A stretch of 34,204 nucleotides of DNA from a bacterium (GTDB taxonomy: Bacteria > Acidobacteriota > Thermoanaerobaculia > Multivoradales > J023): positions 1 to 34,204 of the forward strand of contig JAAELT010000388.1 in assembly GCA_024226315.1 (NCBI GenBank). Reading direction: 5' to 3'. Positions 14,614-22,776 of this stretch are shown piece after piece (position 1 is the stretch's first letter; each line of letters starts with the position of its first letter). Position numbers and translations under genes: made by a program. Below the pieces are notes generated by a model. It ran no database searches. It saw only the letters and a list, made by a program, of their open reading frames with translations, and was not told the origin of the DNA.

Positions 14614-15195
14614 CTACGCCGCCGGCTCCCGGCGCTCGTAGGCGTCCTCGGGGCAGGCGGTGGAGATCGAGCAACGGTTGCAGTCGAGGCAGACGTCGTG
14701 GCGTACCTCGAGGCGGATCGAGCCCAGGCCGGCGGGCTCCTTGCACGCCATCACGCAGCGGCCGCAGCCGTTGCACAGAGACTCGTCGATGACGTACTCG
14801 TAGAAGTTGTTGGCCGGGTCGTCGGGGTCGATCCAGCCGATCGCCTTGCGCTCGATGGCGTCGCGCGGGCAGAGCTTTTCGCTCGGCAGGCCGTCGGGGC
14901 CGACGGCGCTCTTGATCTCGAAATACGCCGGGCAGATGTAGCAGCGGCCGCACTCGGGGTAGTGGTTGACCGCCCGCACCGCCGACAGTGGCAGCACGCA
15001 GTCGGTGGCGCAGGCGTCGCAGATCTCGACGCCGAGGGCGCCGAGCTGGCTGTTGATGCACTTGTTCGGGTCGATCTCCCAGGCGTAGGTGTCGTGAGCC
15101 TTGACCGTCAGGTAGGCGGTGACCCCGCCCATCCCCACGAGAGCCGCGCCGCGGGCGGCGTGGCCGAGCATCTCGCGCCGGGTGAGTCGGCTCAT
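14614..15195 (-). CDS. Tat-exported multi-cluster ferredoxin (NapG-like)
   Basis: The 193-residue protein starts with a twin-arginine leader, SRLTRREMLGHAARGAALVGMGG. It then has DPNKCINSQLG, ICDACATDC, CGRCYICP, CNGCGRCVMACKEP and CLDCNRCSISTACPE motifs, enough cysteines for about four [4Fe-4S] clusters. The arrangement is that of NapG-like periplasmic ferredoxins which partner with NapH-type membrane proteins. Its ATG overlaps the NHL gene stop by four bases. It probably acts outside the cytoplasmic membrane, receiving or donating electrons through the NapH-like protein encoded next. No catalytic molybdoenzyme is encoded nearby. Confidence 0.87.
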   Translation of the reverse strand: MSRLTRREMLGHAARGAALVGMGGVTAYLTVKAHDTYAWEIDPNKCINSQLGALGVEICDACATDCVLPLSAVRAVNHYPECGRCYICPAYFEIKSAVGPDGLPSEKLCPRDAIERKAIGWIDPDDPANNFYEYVIDESLCNGCGRCVMACKEPAGLGSIRLEVRHDVCLDCNRCSISTACPEDAYERREPAA

Positions 15196-16079
15196 GACTG
15201 CTTCTCCGTCCGCTCGAAGACGCAGATCTGGCGCCCTGCGGTGTCGGCGACATAGATTCGATCCATGAATCCGGTCGCGACGTCCATGTTCTTTGCCGCC
15301 GGGTCGAAGGCCTCGTCGGCCGCCACTACCGTGAGTAGCTGGCCCTCCGAATCGTAGATCTTGACGCGTGGCGGCGCCTTTTCGGTGACCACCACCCGGC
15401 CGCTCGAGGTCAGCGTTACGTTGGTCGGGTTGCAGCAGCCCGGGAAGCCCTCGGGATCGACGCCGTCGAAACGGCCGAACCTGCCGAGCAGCTCGCCGTC
15501 CGGTGTGTAGCGTTCCACCCGATGCATCCCCGGGTTGGCCACGTGGACCACCCAACGGGACCCGCGTCCTCGGCCGCGGCCGAGGACGAAGTCCACCACC
15601 CCGTTGGGGATGTCGAAGCCGCCCTTGCGATGCCGGTCGCCGATGTTGTTGAGGAGGTTCCGTTCGCGGTCGAAATGACGGATGCAGCGCGCGGCGGCGT
15701 CGGCGACGAACACGCTCTCGCGGGTGATGCCGATGGCGGTCACCAGACCCAGAAGATCGTCGTCGCGCCAGGTGTCGATCAACCGGCCGAGGGGGTCGAA
15801 GATCTCGATCTGCCCGGCCTCGCCCACCCACACGGTGTCGTCCACCGCCACCGAGTATCCGTCTTTCGACGTTGGCCAGCTGCGCACCTGACGCTCCCGA
15901 CCGTAGACCGCGACGCGTGAATCGCCGACCGCGTGGAGCAGATTGAAAGGAGTCGGTTCGGTGGGAGCCACGACGTGCATGACGGAGACCATCGCCAATC
16001 CCCGCAGCGCGTGATCGAAATCGCCAGCGCCGAGGGTGCCGGCCAAGCGGTACTCCAGTGGCGCCGCCACCTGGGTCAT
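15192..16079 (-). CDS. NHL-repeat beta-propeller protein
   Basis: The 295-residue start at 16079 overlaps the preceding stop (ATGA). Repeated NHL-like blades can be seen, such as VTAIGITRESVFVADAAARCIRHFD, DIPNGVVDFVL, HVANPGMHRVERYTPDGELL and DRIYVADTAGRQICVFE. There is no clear signal peptide, only a 'GLAMVSVMHVVAP' hydrophobic stretch, so location is uncertain. It lies between a PQQ-like propeller and the Tat ferredoxin in one coupled transcription unit. NHL proteins mostly mediate protein or ligand contacts; a scaffold role for the membrane redox complex is an inference. Confidence 0.8.
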   Translation of the reverse strand: MTQVAAPLEYRLAGTLGAGDFDHALRGLAMVSVMHVVAPTEPTPFNLLHAVGDSRVAVYGRERQVRSWPTSKDGYSVAVDDTVWVGEAGQIEIFDPLGRLIDTWRDDDLLGLVTAIGITRESVFVADAAARCIRHFDRERNLLNNIGDRHRKGGFDIPNGVVDFVLGRGRGRGSRWVVHVANPGMHRVERYTPDGELLGRFGRFDGVDPEGFPGCCNPTNVTLTSSGRVVVTEKAPPRVKIYDSEGQLLTVVAADEAFDPAAKNMDVATGFMDRIYVADTAGRQICVFERTEKQS

Positions 16080-17317
16080 TTCCCCACCTGGAGGCACACC
16101 ATGCGCTCGAGGTCGCGGATCACCAGCTTGCCGCCCGAGAGCGCCAGCGGCGCCCACACGTCGTGGCCGCCGAGGACCTGGGCGCTCGCCAGCTCCTGGT
16201 ACCCGGTGGTGCTCGCCTCGAGGAGGCGCAGCATGCCGGTCCGGCCCTCGAGGATGAAGAACATGCCGTCGGCGAGCAGGAAGCTGCCGAGGCCGAAGGA
16301 GGCTTTGCCTTCGCTCGTCCACACAGCCTTGCCATCGCCGTCGAGGCAGGTGAAGAGGCCGCGCTTCTTCTTACCCACGGCGAAGAAGTGACCATCGTGG
16401 ACGATCGGGGTCTGCACCTCCGAGTTCCACGTATCAGGCGCGTGCACGAAGACCTCCTCGGCGGTGAAGCTGCCGTCACCGTTTCTGACCCGCAGCATCG
16501 CGCCGCCGCTGTCGTAGCCCGCCGTGATGTAGACGCGCTCGCCGTCGAGCGCCAGGGGTGAGGGCGACGCGGAGATGTTGAACTTGAAGGGGAAGTGCCA
16601 CAGCTGCTTGCCGTCGGCCGCGGCGATGCCGTGGGCCCCGAACAGCGTGGAGTAGAGCAACTGGTCGACGCCGCCGAGCCTGGCCGGCATCAACGAGGCA
16701 TGCGACATCGGCCAGCCCTCGGGATTGGGAGTGCGCCACGCCTCATCGCCGGTGGCCTTGTCGAAGGCCACCACCAGAGCCGAGCCGCCGGGGGCGACGA
16801 GCACGCGGTCGCCGTCGAGCAGGGGGCACTGACCGTTGTACCAGGGCGGGATCTTGGTGCCGTACTCCTGCACCAGGTTCTTGCGCCAGATCTCCTTGCC
16901 GGTCTCGGCGTCGAGGCAATGGAAGGTGGCCTTGGGGTCGAGCGAGAAAACGTGCTTGCCGTCGAGCGCCGGCACCGTGCGGGTGATGCCGTGGTTGGGT
17001 CGGATGCGGCGGGCCTCGCGGTAGGTCCACAGCTCACGGCCTTCGTCGAGGGTGACACTCTTCACCAGCCACTCGGAGGTCTCCGAGTCGTAGTCGTGAA
17101 ACACCACGCGCTGGCTGTGAATAGCGGCGGCCGCGTAACCCTGGTTCATCGGCAACGACCACAGCACGGTCGGGCCGTCCTCGGGCCAGGCGCGCAGGAG
17201 GCCGGTTTCGGCGGAGATGCCGTCGCGGTTGGGGCCCCGGAACTGCGGCCAGTCGTCGGCCGCGACGGTGGTCGTCAGAGCCAGGCAGCAGAGGGAAGGG
17301 AGGATGTGCCTTTTCAT
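16076..17317 (-). CDS. Secreted PQQ-like (BamB-type) beta-propeller protein
   Basis: The 413-residue protein has a signal peptide (MKRHILPSLCCLALTTTVAA) and then DDWPQFRGPNRDGIS, the usual N terminus of PQQ-like propellers in Planctomycetota and Acidobacteriota. Blades repeat the pattern LDAETGKEIWRKNL, AFDKATGDEAWRTP, IAAADGKQLWHFPF and CLDGDGKAVWTSEG. It is the first gene of the minus-strand operon and diverges from the lipoate operon across about 124 bases. Catalytic PQQ-dehydrogenase residues were not recognised, so an enzymatic role should not be assumed. Confidence 0.87.
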   Translation of the reverse strand: MKRHILPSLCCLALTTTVAADDWPQFRGPNRDGISAETGLLRAWPEDGPTVLWSLPMNQGYAAAAIHSQRVVFHDYDSETSEWLVKSVTLDEGRELWTYREARRIRPNHGITRTVPALDGKHVFSLDPKATFHCLDAETGKEIWRKNLVQEYGTKIPPWYNGQCPLLDGDRVLVAPGGSALVVAFDKATGDEAWRTPNPEGWPMSHASLMPARLGGVDQLLYSTLFGAHGIAAADGKQLWHFPFKFNISASPSPLALDGERVYITAGYDSGGAMLRVRNGDGSFTAEEVFVHAPDTWNSEVQTPIVHDGHFFAVGKKKRGLFTCLDGDGKAVWTSEGKASFGLGSFLLADGMFFILEGRTGMLRLLEASTTGYQELASAQVLGGHDVWAPLALSGGKLVIRDLERMVCLQVGK

Positions 17318-17374
17318 GGTGCTCTCACTGTGCTGCTCTCAGCCACTGTGCCAGGAGAGCCGGAAAAACTGGAA

Positions 17375-17388
17375 TACCCGTTCGGGTA
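17375..17388. promoter_or_regulatory. Inverted repeat in the divergent operon promoter region
   Basis: TACCCG-TT-CGGGTA is a perfect 6-bp inverted repeat centred between the divergent PQQ-propeller and lipoate-ligase genes (intergenic 17318-17441). It could be an operator or hairpin. A TAAGAT -10-like element lies at 17427-17432 close to the GTG start, without a convincing -35 box. Confidence 0.35.
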
Positions 17389-17441
17389 GGGCTCTTGTAA
17401 CGAAGCTGTAAAACTGGGATCACGTGTAAGATCCGAACACG

Positions 17442-18470
17442 GTGGAGCTGCGAGTCGTCGACGCCGGCACGGTCGGTCCGTTCAGGTCTCAGGCCCTGTG
17501 GCACGGAATCGCCTCGGCGATGAAGCCTGGCGACGCCACGGTCCTGTCTTTTTGCCGCCCCTCTTCCCCCTACGTCGGCCTCGGCTACCACCGCTCGATC
17601 GACGAGATCGATCTCGGCGCCTGCGACCGCCTCGGCCTGCCGGTGATCCGGCGCCAGATCGGTGGTGGACCGGTCTACCTCGACGCCGATCAGCTCTTCT
17701 TTCAAGTCACCTTGCCCGCCGACCGGGCACCGGCCCGGATCGACCTCCTCTACGAGATGTGTCTCGAACCAGCCGCGTCAGCCTTCAGAGCTCTCGGTCT
17801 GGCGGTCCGCCGCAATGGCGTCAACGACCTCGCGGTAGCGGACGAGCGCGGCAACCGCAAGATCTCGGGCACTGGCGCCGGGCGCATCGACGACGGCGTT
17901 ACCGTGGTGGGCAACGTGCTGTTCCGCTTTCCACACGAGCGGATGGTCGAGGTCCTGGCGCTGGCCGGCGACCGGTCGCGCCAGGAGTGTTTGCGCCTGA
18001 TGCGGCGCCACGTCACCTCGCTGGCGGCCGAGGGCTTCGAGGGGGTGGGCTTCGACGAAGCGCGCTCGGCTCTCATCGAGGCCTACGGCGAAGCCCTCGG
18101 AACATGTCTCGAAAGCGCGCTGAATGAGTCCGAAGAGGAAGCGATCAGCGAGTGGGAAGAGCGCCTCGGAGATCCCGAGTGGCTCGCCGTGCCGGAGCGG
18201 CCGCGGCGTACGATGCACCATGTCAAGATCAGCGCCGACGCCTGGCTGGTGATGATGGCGGAAGACGGTTTGAGCGTCGAGGCCTCGATCGTCGGCGGAC
18301 AGATCGAGAGAGCGAGAATTGTGGCACCAGGTCTCGACGCAAATGCGCTCGAGGGCAAGCTCGCAGGGCAGTCGGTTCGGTCCGCTGAGCTGCGGCGGAC
18401 GCTCGAGCCCTTCGGGGTGACCGGCCGCCGCGTCGTCCGGCTCTTCGAAACTCTGCCGACCCTCGCTTGA
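17442..18470 (+). CDS. Lipoate-protein ligase A-like protein (sLpl type), first copy
   Basis: The 342-residue protein has the LplA/BPL catalytic fold. RRQIGGGPVYLD (Arg70-Gly76) is the lipoyl-adenylate loop, NGVNDLAVADERGNRKISGT contains the catalytic lysine region, and VGNVLFRF follows. A C-terminal accessory domain starts near TMHHVKISADAWLVMMAEDG. LplA-type enzymes activate lipoate or octanoate with ATP and attach it to a lysine of a carrier. It opens the lipoate operon and lies 80 bases before the carrier gene. The start is GTG with a weak ribosome-binding site. Two ligase-like genes in one operon suggest either a two-step division or a carrier-specific ligase. Confidence 0.85.
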   Translation: MELRVVDAGTVGPFRSQALWHGIASAMKPGDATVLSFCRPSSPYVGLGYHRSIDEIDLGACDRLGLPVIRRQIGGGPVYLDADQLFFQVTLPADRAPARIDLLYEMCLEPAASAFRALGLAVRRNGVNDLAVADERGNRKISGTGAGRIDDGVTVVGNVLFRFPHERMVEVLALAGDRSRQECLRLMRRHVTSLAAEGFEGVGFDEARSALIEAYGEALGTCLESALNESEEEAISEWEERLGDPEWLAVPERPRRTMHHVKISADAWLVMMAEDGLSVEASIVGGQIERARIVAPGLDANALEGKLAGQSVRSAELRRTLEPFGVTGRRVVRLFETLPTLA

Positions 18471-18496
18471 CGATCCCTCGCGGCGCTCATTACTAT
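18467..18496 (+). promoter_or_regulatory. Internal promoter before the lipoyl carrier gene
   Basis: TTGACG (18467-18472, overlapping the preceding stop codon) and TACTAT (18491-18496) are spaced 18 bases apart, followed by AT-rich DNA. This would allow the carrier and downstream genes to be expressed apart from the first ligase gene. It has the same spacing and near-identical boxes as the promoter at 6485-6514. Confidence 0.55.
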
Positions 18497-18550
18497 ATTC
18501 CCTAATTACGATGAATGGCTTTTGGGGCCGCGCGGCGACAAGAGGAAGAC

Positions 18551-19015
18551 ATGATGACGACACTCGAGCTCTTCACGGTGGGCGGCTACCGGCTGGCGGC
18601 GGGTCGCTCCTATGACGAGGCGACCCATCTGTGGGTCGAGACGGTGGCCGAAGGCGCTGCCCGTTGCGGCTTCGATCCCCTCGGCAGCGAGACCTCCGGC
18701 GACGTGGTCGCGGTCTCCTTCGAGCCCGTGGGCACCTCCGTCGAGCGTGGCCAGGCGTTCGGCAGCCTGGAGGCGGCGAAGTTTGTCGGTCCGTTGATCG
18801 CGCCGATCTCGGGCACGATCCGTGCCCACAACGGAGAAGTCGTCGCCCGTCCCGGTCTGGTGAATCAGGATCCGATGGCCCACTGGCTGATCGAGGTGCA
18901 GCCCTCCCGGCCGGACGAAGAGCTGGCTCTGCTGCTCCGCGACCCCGACCGCGTGCGCGCCTGGTTTGCAGCCGAGGTCGAGAAGTTCGAGCGCCAGGGA
19001 GCGATCACTCAGTGA
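18551..19015 (+). CDS. lbpA: GcvH-like lipoyl carrier protein (LbpA type)
   Basis: The 154-residue protein (ATG at 18551 after AGAGGA at 18541; a second ATG follows at once) has the GcvH fold order. LWVETVAEGAARCGFDPLG opens it, then a hinge, then the lipoyl hairpin FGSLEAAKFVGPLIAPISG with Lys77 as the expected lipoylation site. GLVNQDPMAHWLIEVQPSRP and a helical tail ending VRAWFAAEVEKFERQG complete it. In standard GcvH the site is ES(V)KA; the AAKFVGP context instead resembles LbpA carriers of sulfur-oxidising sHdr systems. No gcvT or gcvP is near, and the neighbours are dedicated lipoate-assembly genes. The symbol is used by similarity; the bound substrate is unknown. Confidence 0.82.
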   Translation: MMTTLELFTVGGYRLAAGRSYDEATHLWVETVAEGAARCGFDPLGSETSGDVVAVSFEPVGTSVERGQAFGSLEAAKFVGPLIAPISGTIRAHNGEVVARPGLVNQDPMAHWLIEVQPSRPDEELALLLRDPDRVRAWFAAEVEKFERQGAITQ

Positions 19016-19101
19016 GCTGTCAGTCTCAATCCCCCGCGACCGCGGAGCCGCTGCCCGCGAGCGCGCGACTCCTGCGTCCGCCTTCGGCGGAATCAAAGGG
19101 G

Positions 19102-20025
19102 ATGAGGCTGCGCCGACGGCATTTCGGCAACTCCATCGAGTTCTACGCCCCGGGGCTCAAGCGTTGGCAGACCGCCGAGTGGCGGCCGAAGAAGGCCAAC
19201 CGGTTCCTACCGATCAGCGTCACCGGCACCGCCTGCGCGCTGCAATGCGACCACTGCGAGACCAAAGTGCTGCAGGGCATGATCACCGTCTCGCGCCAGA
19301 AGGGCCTGTTCGACACCGCGCGGGAGCTGGCGGGCCAGGGCGCCGACGGCATTCTGGTCTCGGGCGGCTCGACGCGCACCGGTGAGGTGCCGCTCATGCC
19401 GCACCTGGACGACATGAAGCGCGTGCGCGAGGAGCTCGGCCTGAAGGTGATCGTCCATTCCGGCGTGGTCTCGCCGCGGCTCGCCGAGGGTCTCGCGTCA
19501 GCTGACGTCGACGGCGTCATGCTCGACATCATCGGCGCGGACGAGACCATCGGTCAGGTCTACCACCTGGAGCTCTCGGCCACCGACTTCGAGCGTTCGC
19601 TCGAGCTGCTGGCGGCCAGAGACATGCGGATCATCCCGCACATCGTGCTCGGTCTGCACTACGGGCGCTTCCTGGGCGAGCACAAGGCGCTCGAGATGAT
19701 CCGCCGCCACCCGGTCTCGACCCTGATCCTGGTGGTGCTGACGCCGCTGGTGGGCACGGCCATGGGGCATCTCTCGCCGCCGCCGATCGAAGACGTGGTG
19801 GACTTCTTCGCCCATGCCCGCTCGGAGATGCCGGATACCCAGATCAACCTGGGCTGCGGACGGCCGATGGGGGACATGAAGATCGCCCTCGACCAGGCCG
19901 CCGTCGATCACGGGCTCAACGGCATCGCCTACCCCGCCGAGGGCATCGTCGAGTACGCCCGTGGCCGCGACCTCGAACCGGCGTTCTACGAGTACTGCTG
20001 CTCGATGACCTGGGCCGAGGTATGA
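19102..20025 (+). CDS. Radical SAM protein, LipS1/LipS2-type lipoyl synthase component
   Basis: The radical SAM cluster motif is C45-x3-C49-x2-C52 (TGTACALQCDHCE) in a TIM-barrel sequence with ILVSGGSTRTGEVPL, VHSGVVSPRLAEGL, VMLDIIGADETI and HIVLGLHYG. The length is 307 residues from the ATG at 19102. A GTG at 19012 overlaps the carrier stop as GTGA, as other junctions in this operon do, and would add a 30-residue low-complexity leader; I prefer 19102 because similarity-like sequence begins there. In LipS1/LipS2 systems two separate radical SAM proteins jointly insert the two sulfurs into octanoyl carrier. I cannot assign which of the two this is. A terminal YEYCCSMTW may supply cluster ligands. 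Confidence 0.8.
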   Translation: MRLRRRHFGNSIEFYAPGLKRWQTAEWRPKKANRFLPISVTGTACALQCDHCETKVLQGMITVSRQKGLFDTARELAGQGADGILVSGGSTRTGEVPLMPHLDDMKRVREELGLKVIVHSGVVSPRLAEGLASADVDGVMLDIIGADETIGQVYHLELSATDFERSLELLAARDMRIIPHIVLGLHYGRFLGEHKALEMIRRHPVSTLILVVLTPLVGTAMGHLSPPPIEDVVDFFAHARSEMPDTQINLGCGRPMGDMKIALDQAAVDHGLNGIAYPAEGIVEYARGRDLEPAFYEYCCSMTWAEV

Positions 20026-21170
20026 GCCGTTGGCGTAGCCTGAGCGACGACGGCGCCGCCGCCGCTGCCGGTCTGGCGACCGACGAGGCTCTCATGCTGC
20101 GCCACGGCCGGGAGGACTCCTCAGGCGGTTTCGGCGCCACGCTGCGCCTCTACACCTACCGTCCACACTGCGCCCTGGTCGGCCGGTACCAGAACCTGGA
20201 AGACGAGGTCGACCTCGACTTCTGCCGAGCACACGACGTCCAGGTCGGTCGGCGACCGACCGGTGGCGGCGCGATCATCATGGGGCCGGGGCAGCTCGGC
20301 ATCGCAGTGGCCGCGCCCGCGAGCGCGGAGTCGACCCCGCGAGAGCTCTTGAAGCGTTACGCCGAAGGGGTGATCGCCGGACTCCGCCGGCTCGGCGTCG
20401 ACGCCGCCTTCCGCTCGAAGAACGATCTCGAGGTCTCCGGCCGCAAGATCGCCGGTCTCGGCCTGTATCTCGATCCGCGCGGCGCCATCCTGTTCCACAC
20501 CAGCGTACTGGCCGATCTCGACGTCGCCCTGATGCTGAGAGTGCTGCGCATCCCGGGCGCCAAGCTCGCAGGCAAGGCCGTGGCCAGGATCAGTGAGCGT
20601 GTCACCACCGTCTCGCGTGAGCTGGATCGGCCGGTACAGGCAACCGAGGTTCGGCAGGCGGTGCGCGCGGGCTTCGCCGAGACTTTCGGAGTCGAGCTCC
20701 AGGACGGTGAGCTGGATGAGCCCGAAGCTCGCCGCCGCGACGAGCTGGTCGCCCGTCGCTACGGCGACGACGCCTGGATATATCAGCGCAGCCCGCGGCG
20801 CGACGCCCGCGGATCGGCTCTGCTCAAGACCCCGGAAGGTCTGCTGCGCGTCTACGTCGCGACCCACGGCGAGGTGATCAAGAGCGCGCTCGTCACCGGC
20901 GACTTCAACGTCCTGCCGCCCGCCGTCTCGCGGCTGGAGGCCACGCTGCGCTGGAGCCGCGCCGAGCCCGGTCGGATCGGCGAGCTGACGGCGGAGTCCT
21001 CCGCGGCCAACGCTCTCGGCATGCCATCCGAGGCGATCGCGTCGGCGATCTGGGAAGCGACCGAGAAGGCGCTCGATCTTCAGCGCGACGCCCACCCACA
21101 GCGCCTCGAAGGCTCCTGTTACTTCCCTGATCCGGCGGCGACCTCCCAGCCGTCAGGAGGACGGATATGA
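20022..21170 (+). CDS. Lipoate-protein ligase A-like protein (sLpl type), second copy
   Basis: The 382-residue protein shares the LplA fold: RRPTGGGAIIMGPGQLGIAV (Arg77-Gly83 is the adenylate-binding loop) and KNDLEVSGRKIAGLG with the catalytic lysine, then HTSVLADLD. A long C-terminal domain includes GDDAWIYQRSPRRDARGSAL and LLRVYVATHGEVIKSALVTG, typical of the LplA accessory domain that captures the adenylate. It overlaps both neighbours by four bases (ATGA), so it is made together with the two radical SAM proteins. It differs clearly from the ligase at 17442-18470 (RRPTGGG against RRQIGGG), so it is not a recent duplicate. Confidence 0.87.
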   Translation: MSRWRSLSDDGAAAAAGLATDEALMLRHGREDSSGGFGATLRLYTYRPHCALVGRYQNLEDEVDLDFCRAHDVQVGRRPTGGGAIIMGPGQLGIAVAAPASAESTPRELLKRYAEGVIAGLRRLGVDAAFRSKNDLEVSGRKIAGLGLYLDPRGAILFHTSVLADLDVALMLRVLRIPGAKLAGKAVARISERVTTVSRELDRPVQATEVRQAVRAGFAETFGVELQDGELDEPEARRRDELVARRYGDDAWIYQRSPRRDARGSALLKTPEGLLRVYVATHGEVIKSALVTGDFNVLPPAVSRLEATLRWSRAEPGRIGELTAESSAANALGMPSEAIASAIWEATEKALDLQRDAHPQRLEGSCYFPDPAATSQPSGGRI

Positions 21171-22321
21171 CGCCCCTGGTACAGATCGACGACCAGCTCG
21201 AAGTATCGTCCCAGACCAGCCCCGACTGGGTGCGGATCAGCTACGCCAGCGCCCTGGCGCTACGCTTCAAGTCCGGCCGCTTCCAGCGTCCTTTCGACTT
21301 CGGCGGCATCAATCTGCTGCTGACCTACGACCAGGGGTGTCGCTCCGATTGTGGCTACTGCGGCTTGGCGCGCTCGCGCCAGGGCGCCTACGAGGACAAG
21401 TCGTTCATCCGGGTGGAATGGCCGCTGGTCGGCACCGACGAGCTGGTCGATCGCATGGCCGAGCACGAGGAAAAGCTCACGCGCCTGTGCATCTCGATGG
21501 TGACCCACGGTTACGCCTACCGCGACACCCTCGAGATCACCCGGCGGATCCGCTCCCGGCTCGCCACGCCGCTGTCGATCCTGGTGGCGCCGCCGACGCT
21601 CAACGAAGAGCGCCTGCGCGCGCTCAAAGACGCCGGCACCGACATGATCGGCATCGGCCTCGACGCTGTCACCGAGGAGCTCTTCCGCCAGATCCGCTCC
21701 GACGTCCCCCGGGGTGGCCTGAAGTGGGACAACTACTGGAACATCGTCCACCAGGCGCGCGACCTCTACGGCCCCTGGAAGGTCAACTGCCACACCCTGG
21801 TGGGGCTCGGCGAGACCGACCACGACCTGATAGGGATCTTCGACGACCTCCTGGAGCGACAGATCTTCTCCTATCTCTTCTGCTTCAACCCCGAGCCCGA
21901 CTCGCGCATGGCCGAGCATCCAAAGACCCCCGTCCGTCGCTGGCGCCGCGTCCAGCTCGCCAAGTTCCTGCTCGAGGAGTGTGGTCTCGAGCCGGGCGCC
22001 TTCGACTACGACGACGAGGGCACCCTGGCCCGCATCCATGCTCCCGCCGAGCTGGTCGAGCGCGCCGTGCGCGACGGCCACGCCTTCATGACCAACGGTT
22101 GCCCCAGCGCCGGCGGCGAGCCCGGCTGCACCCGCCCCATGGGCAGCTGGCGCCCCACCGAGGCGCCCCGCGACTACCCCTGGCAGCCCACCGACGCCGA
22201 CCGCGCCGCGGTCCTGGAGCAACTCCACCTCGACGAGATCCTACGCCCCGGTCCCGGTCCCGGCCCCTCACGGCCGCCAGAGCGTTGGGCGCCGCCGGCA
22301 GCGGGTCGGCCCGCCGTTTGA
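21167..22321 (+). CDS. Radical SAM protein, second LipS1/LipS2-type lipoyl synthase component
   Basis: AGGAGG (21155-21160) precedes an ATG overlapping the preceding stop. The 384-residue protein has the cluster motif C58-x3-C62-x2-C65 (DQGCRSDCGYCGLARSR). A BioB-like barrel follows, with GTDMIGIGLDAVTEELFRQI, NCHTLVGLGETDHDLIGI and YLFCFNPEPDSRM. A cysteine-containing C-terminal motif NGCPSAGGEPGCTRPMG may bind an auxiliary cluster. A proline-rich tail (RPGPGPGPSRPP) ends the protein. Auxiliary FeS clusters are the sulfur source in lipoyl synthases. The gene closes the lipoate operon; two LipS-type enzymes, two ligases and the carrier together form a self-contained assembly line. Confidence 0.83.
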   Translation: MTPLVQIDDQLEVSSQTSPDWVRISYASALALRFKSGRFQRPFDFGGINLLLTYDQGCRSDCGYCGLARSRQGAYEDKSFIRVEWPLVGTDELVDRMAEHEEKLTRLCISMVTHGYAYRDTLEITRRIRSRLATPLSILVAPPTLNEERLRALKDAGTDMIGIGLDAVTEELFRQIRSDVPRGGLKWDNYWNIVHQARDLYGPWKVNCHTLVGLGETDHDLIGIFDDLLERQIFSYLFCFNPEPDSRMAEHPKTPVRRWRRVQLAKFLLEECGLEPGAFDYDDEGTLARIHAPAELVERAVRDGHAFMTNGCPSAGGEPGCTRPMGSWRPTEAPRDYPWQPTDADRAAVLEQLHLDEILRPGPGPGPSRPPERWAPPAAGRPAV

Positions 22322-22365
22322 CGACCGGCACCGGGGCGGATCGGCTCCAAAGGCTCGACGGTAGT

Positions 22366-22776
22366 TCAGGGTATGACCTCGAAGGTCGCTCGATCCTCGA
22401 TTCGGTAGACGTAAAAGTGCCGGTCGAGGGTGAGGATCCGCCGCAGCCTCAGAGCCTCGGCCGCAGCGACCAGAGATGCATCGGCGAGATCCATCGGTGT
22501 ATCTTCGAACTTCCTCATCAGCTCCCGCATCCGGCTCTGTTCCGCAGGTGGCGACTCATGAAGTCGAACTAGGCCGTTATCGAGGAAACCCCACAACTCT
22601 TCCTGGGCCGCAAGTCCTCCGGCTCGCCGCAGGAGGTACATCGCCTCGACCCAGCAGGCCCAGGTCGTCACGAGTGGTTCCGGCGGTAGCTGCTCCAGAG
22701 CTCGAGCACAGGCGGCGTGGTGCGGATCGTCGCCATCGATCAAGGCCACCAGGGGCCCGGTATCGCTGAGCGTCAC
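22366..22776 (-). CDS. VapC-like PIN domain toxin
   Basis: The 136-residue protein has the PIN ribonuclease layout: an N-terminal acidic site LSDTGPLVALIDGDDPHH, a middle glutamate in WACWVEAMYLLRRAGG, and the late acidic residues in PMDLADASLVAAAEAL and ILTLDRHFYVYR. VapC toxins cleave RNA using these metal-binding carboxylates. Its ATG overlaps the stop of the upstream antitoxin gene by four bases, the usual vapBC-like layout. It converges on the lipoate operon. Confidence 0.9.
   Translation of the reverse strand: MTLSDTGPLVALIDGDDPHHAACARALEQLPPEPLVTTWACWVEAMYLLRRAGGLAAQEELWGFLDNGLVRLHESPPAEQSRMRELMRKFEDTPMDLADASLVAAAEALRLRRILTLDRHFYVYRIEDRATFEVIP

Noticed and set aside
13601..15253. 550-codon alternative minus-strand frame
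   Set aside because: Overlaps the NapH-like and Tat ferredoxin genes, whose cysteine motifs are unambiguous.
18551..19015. Ordinary glycine-cleavage H protein
   Set aside because: No gcvT/gcvP nearby, atypical lipoyl-lysine context, and dedicated lipoate-assembly neighbours.
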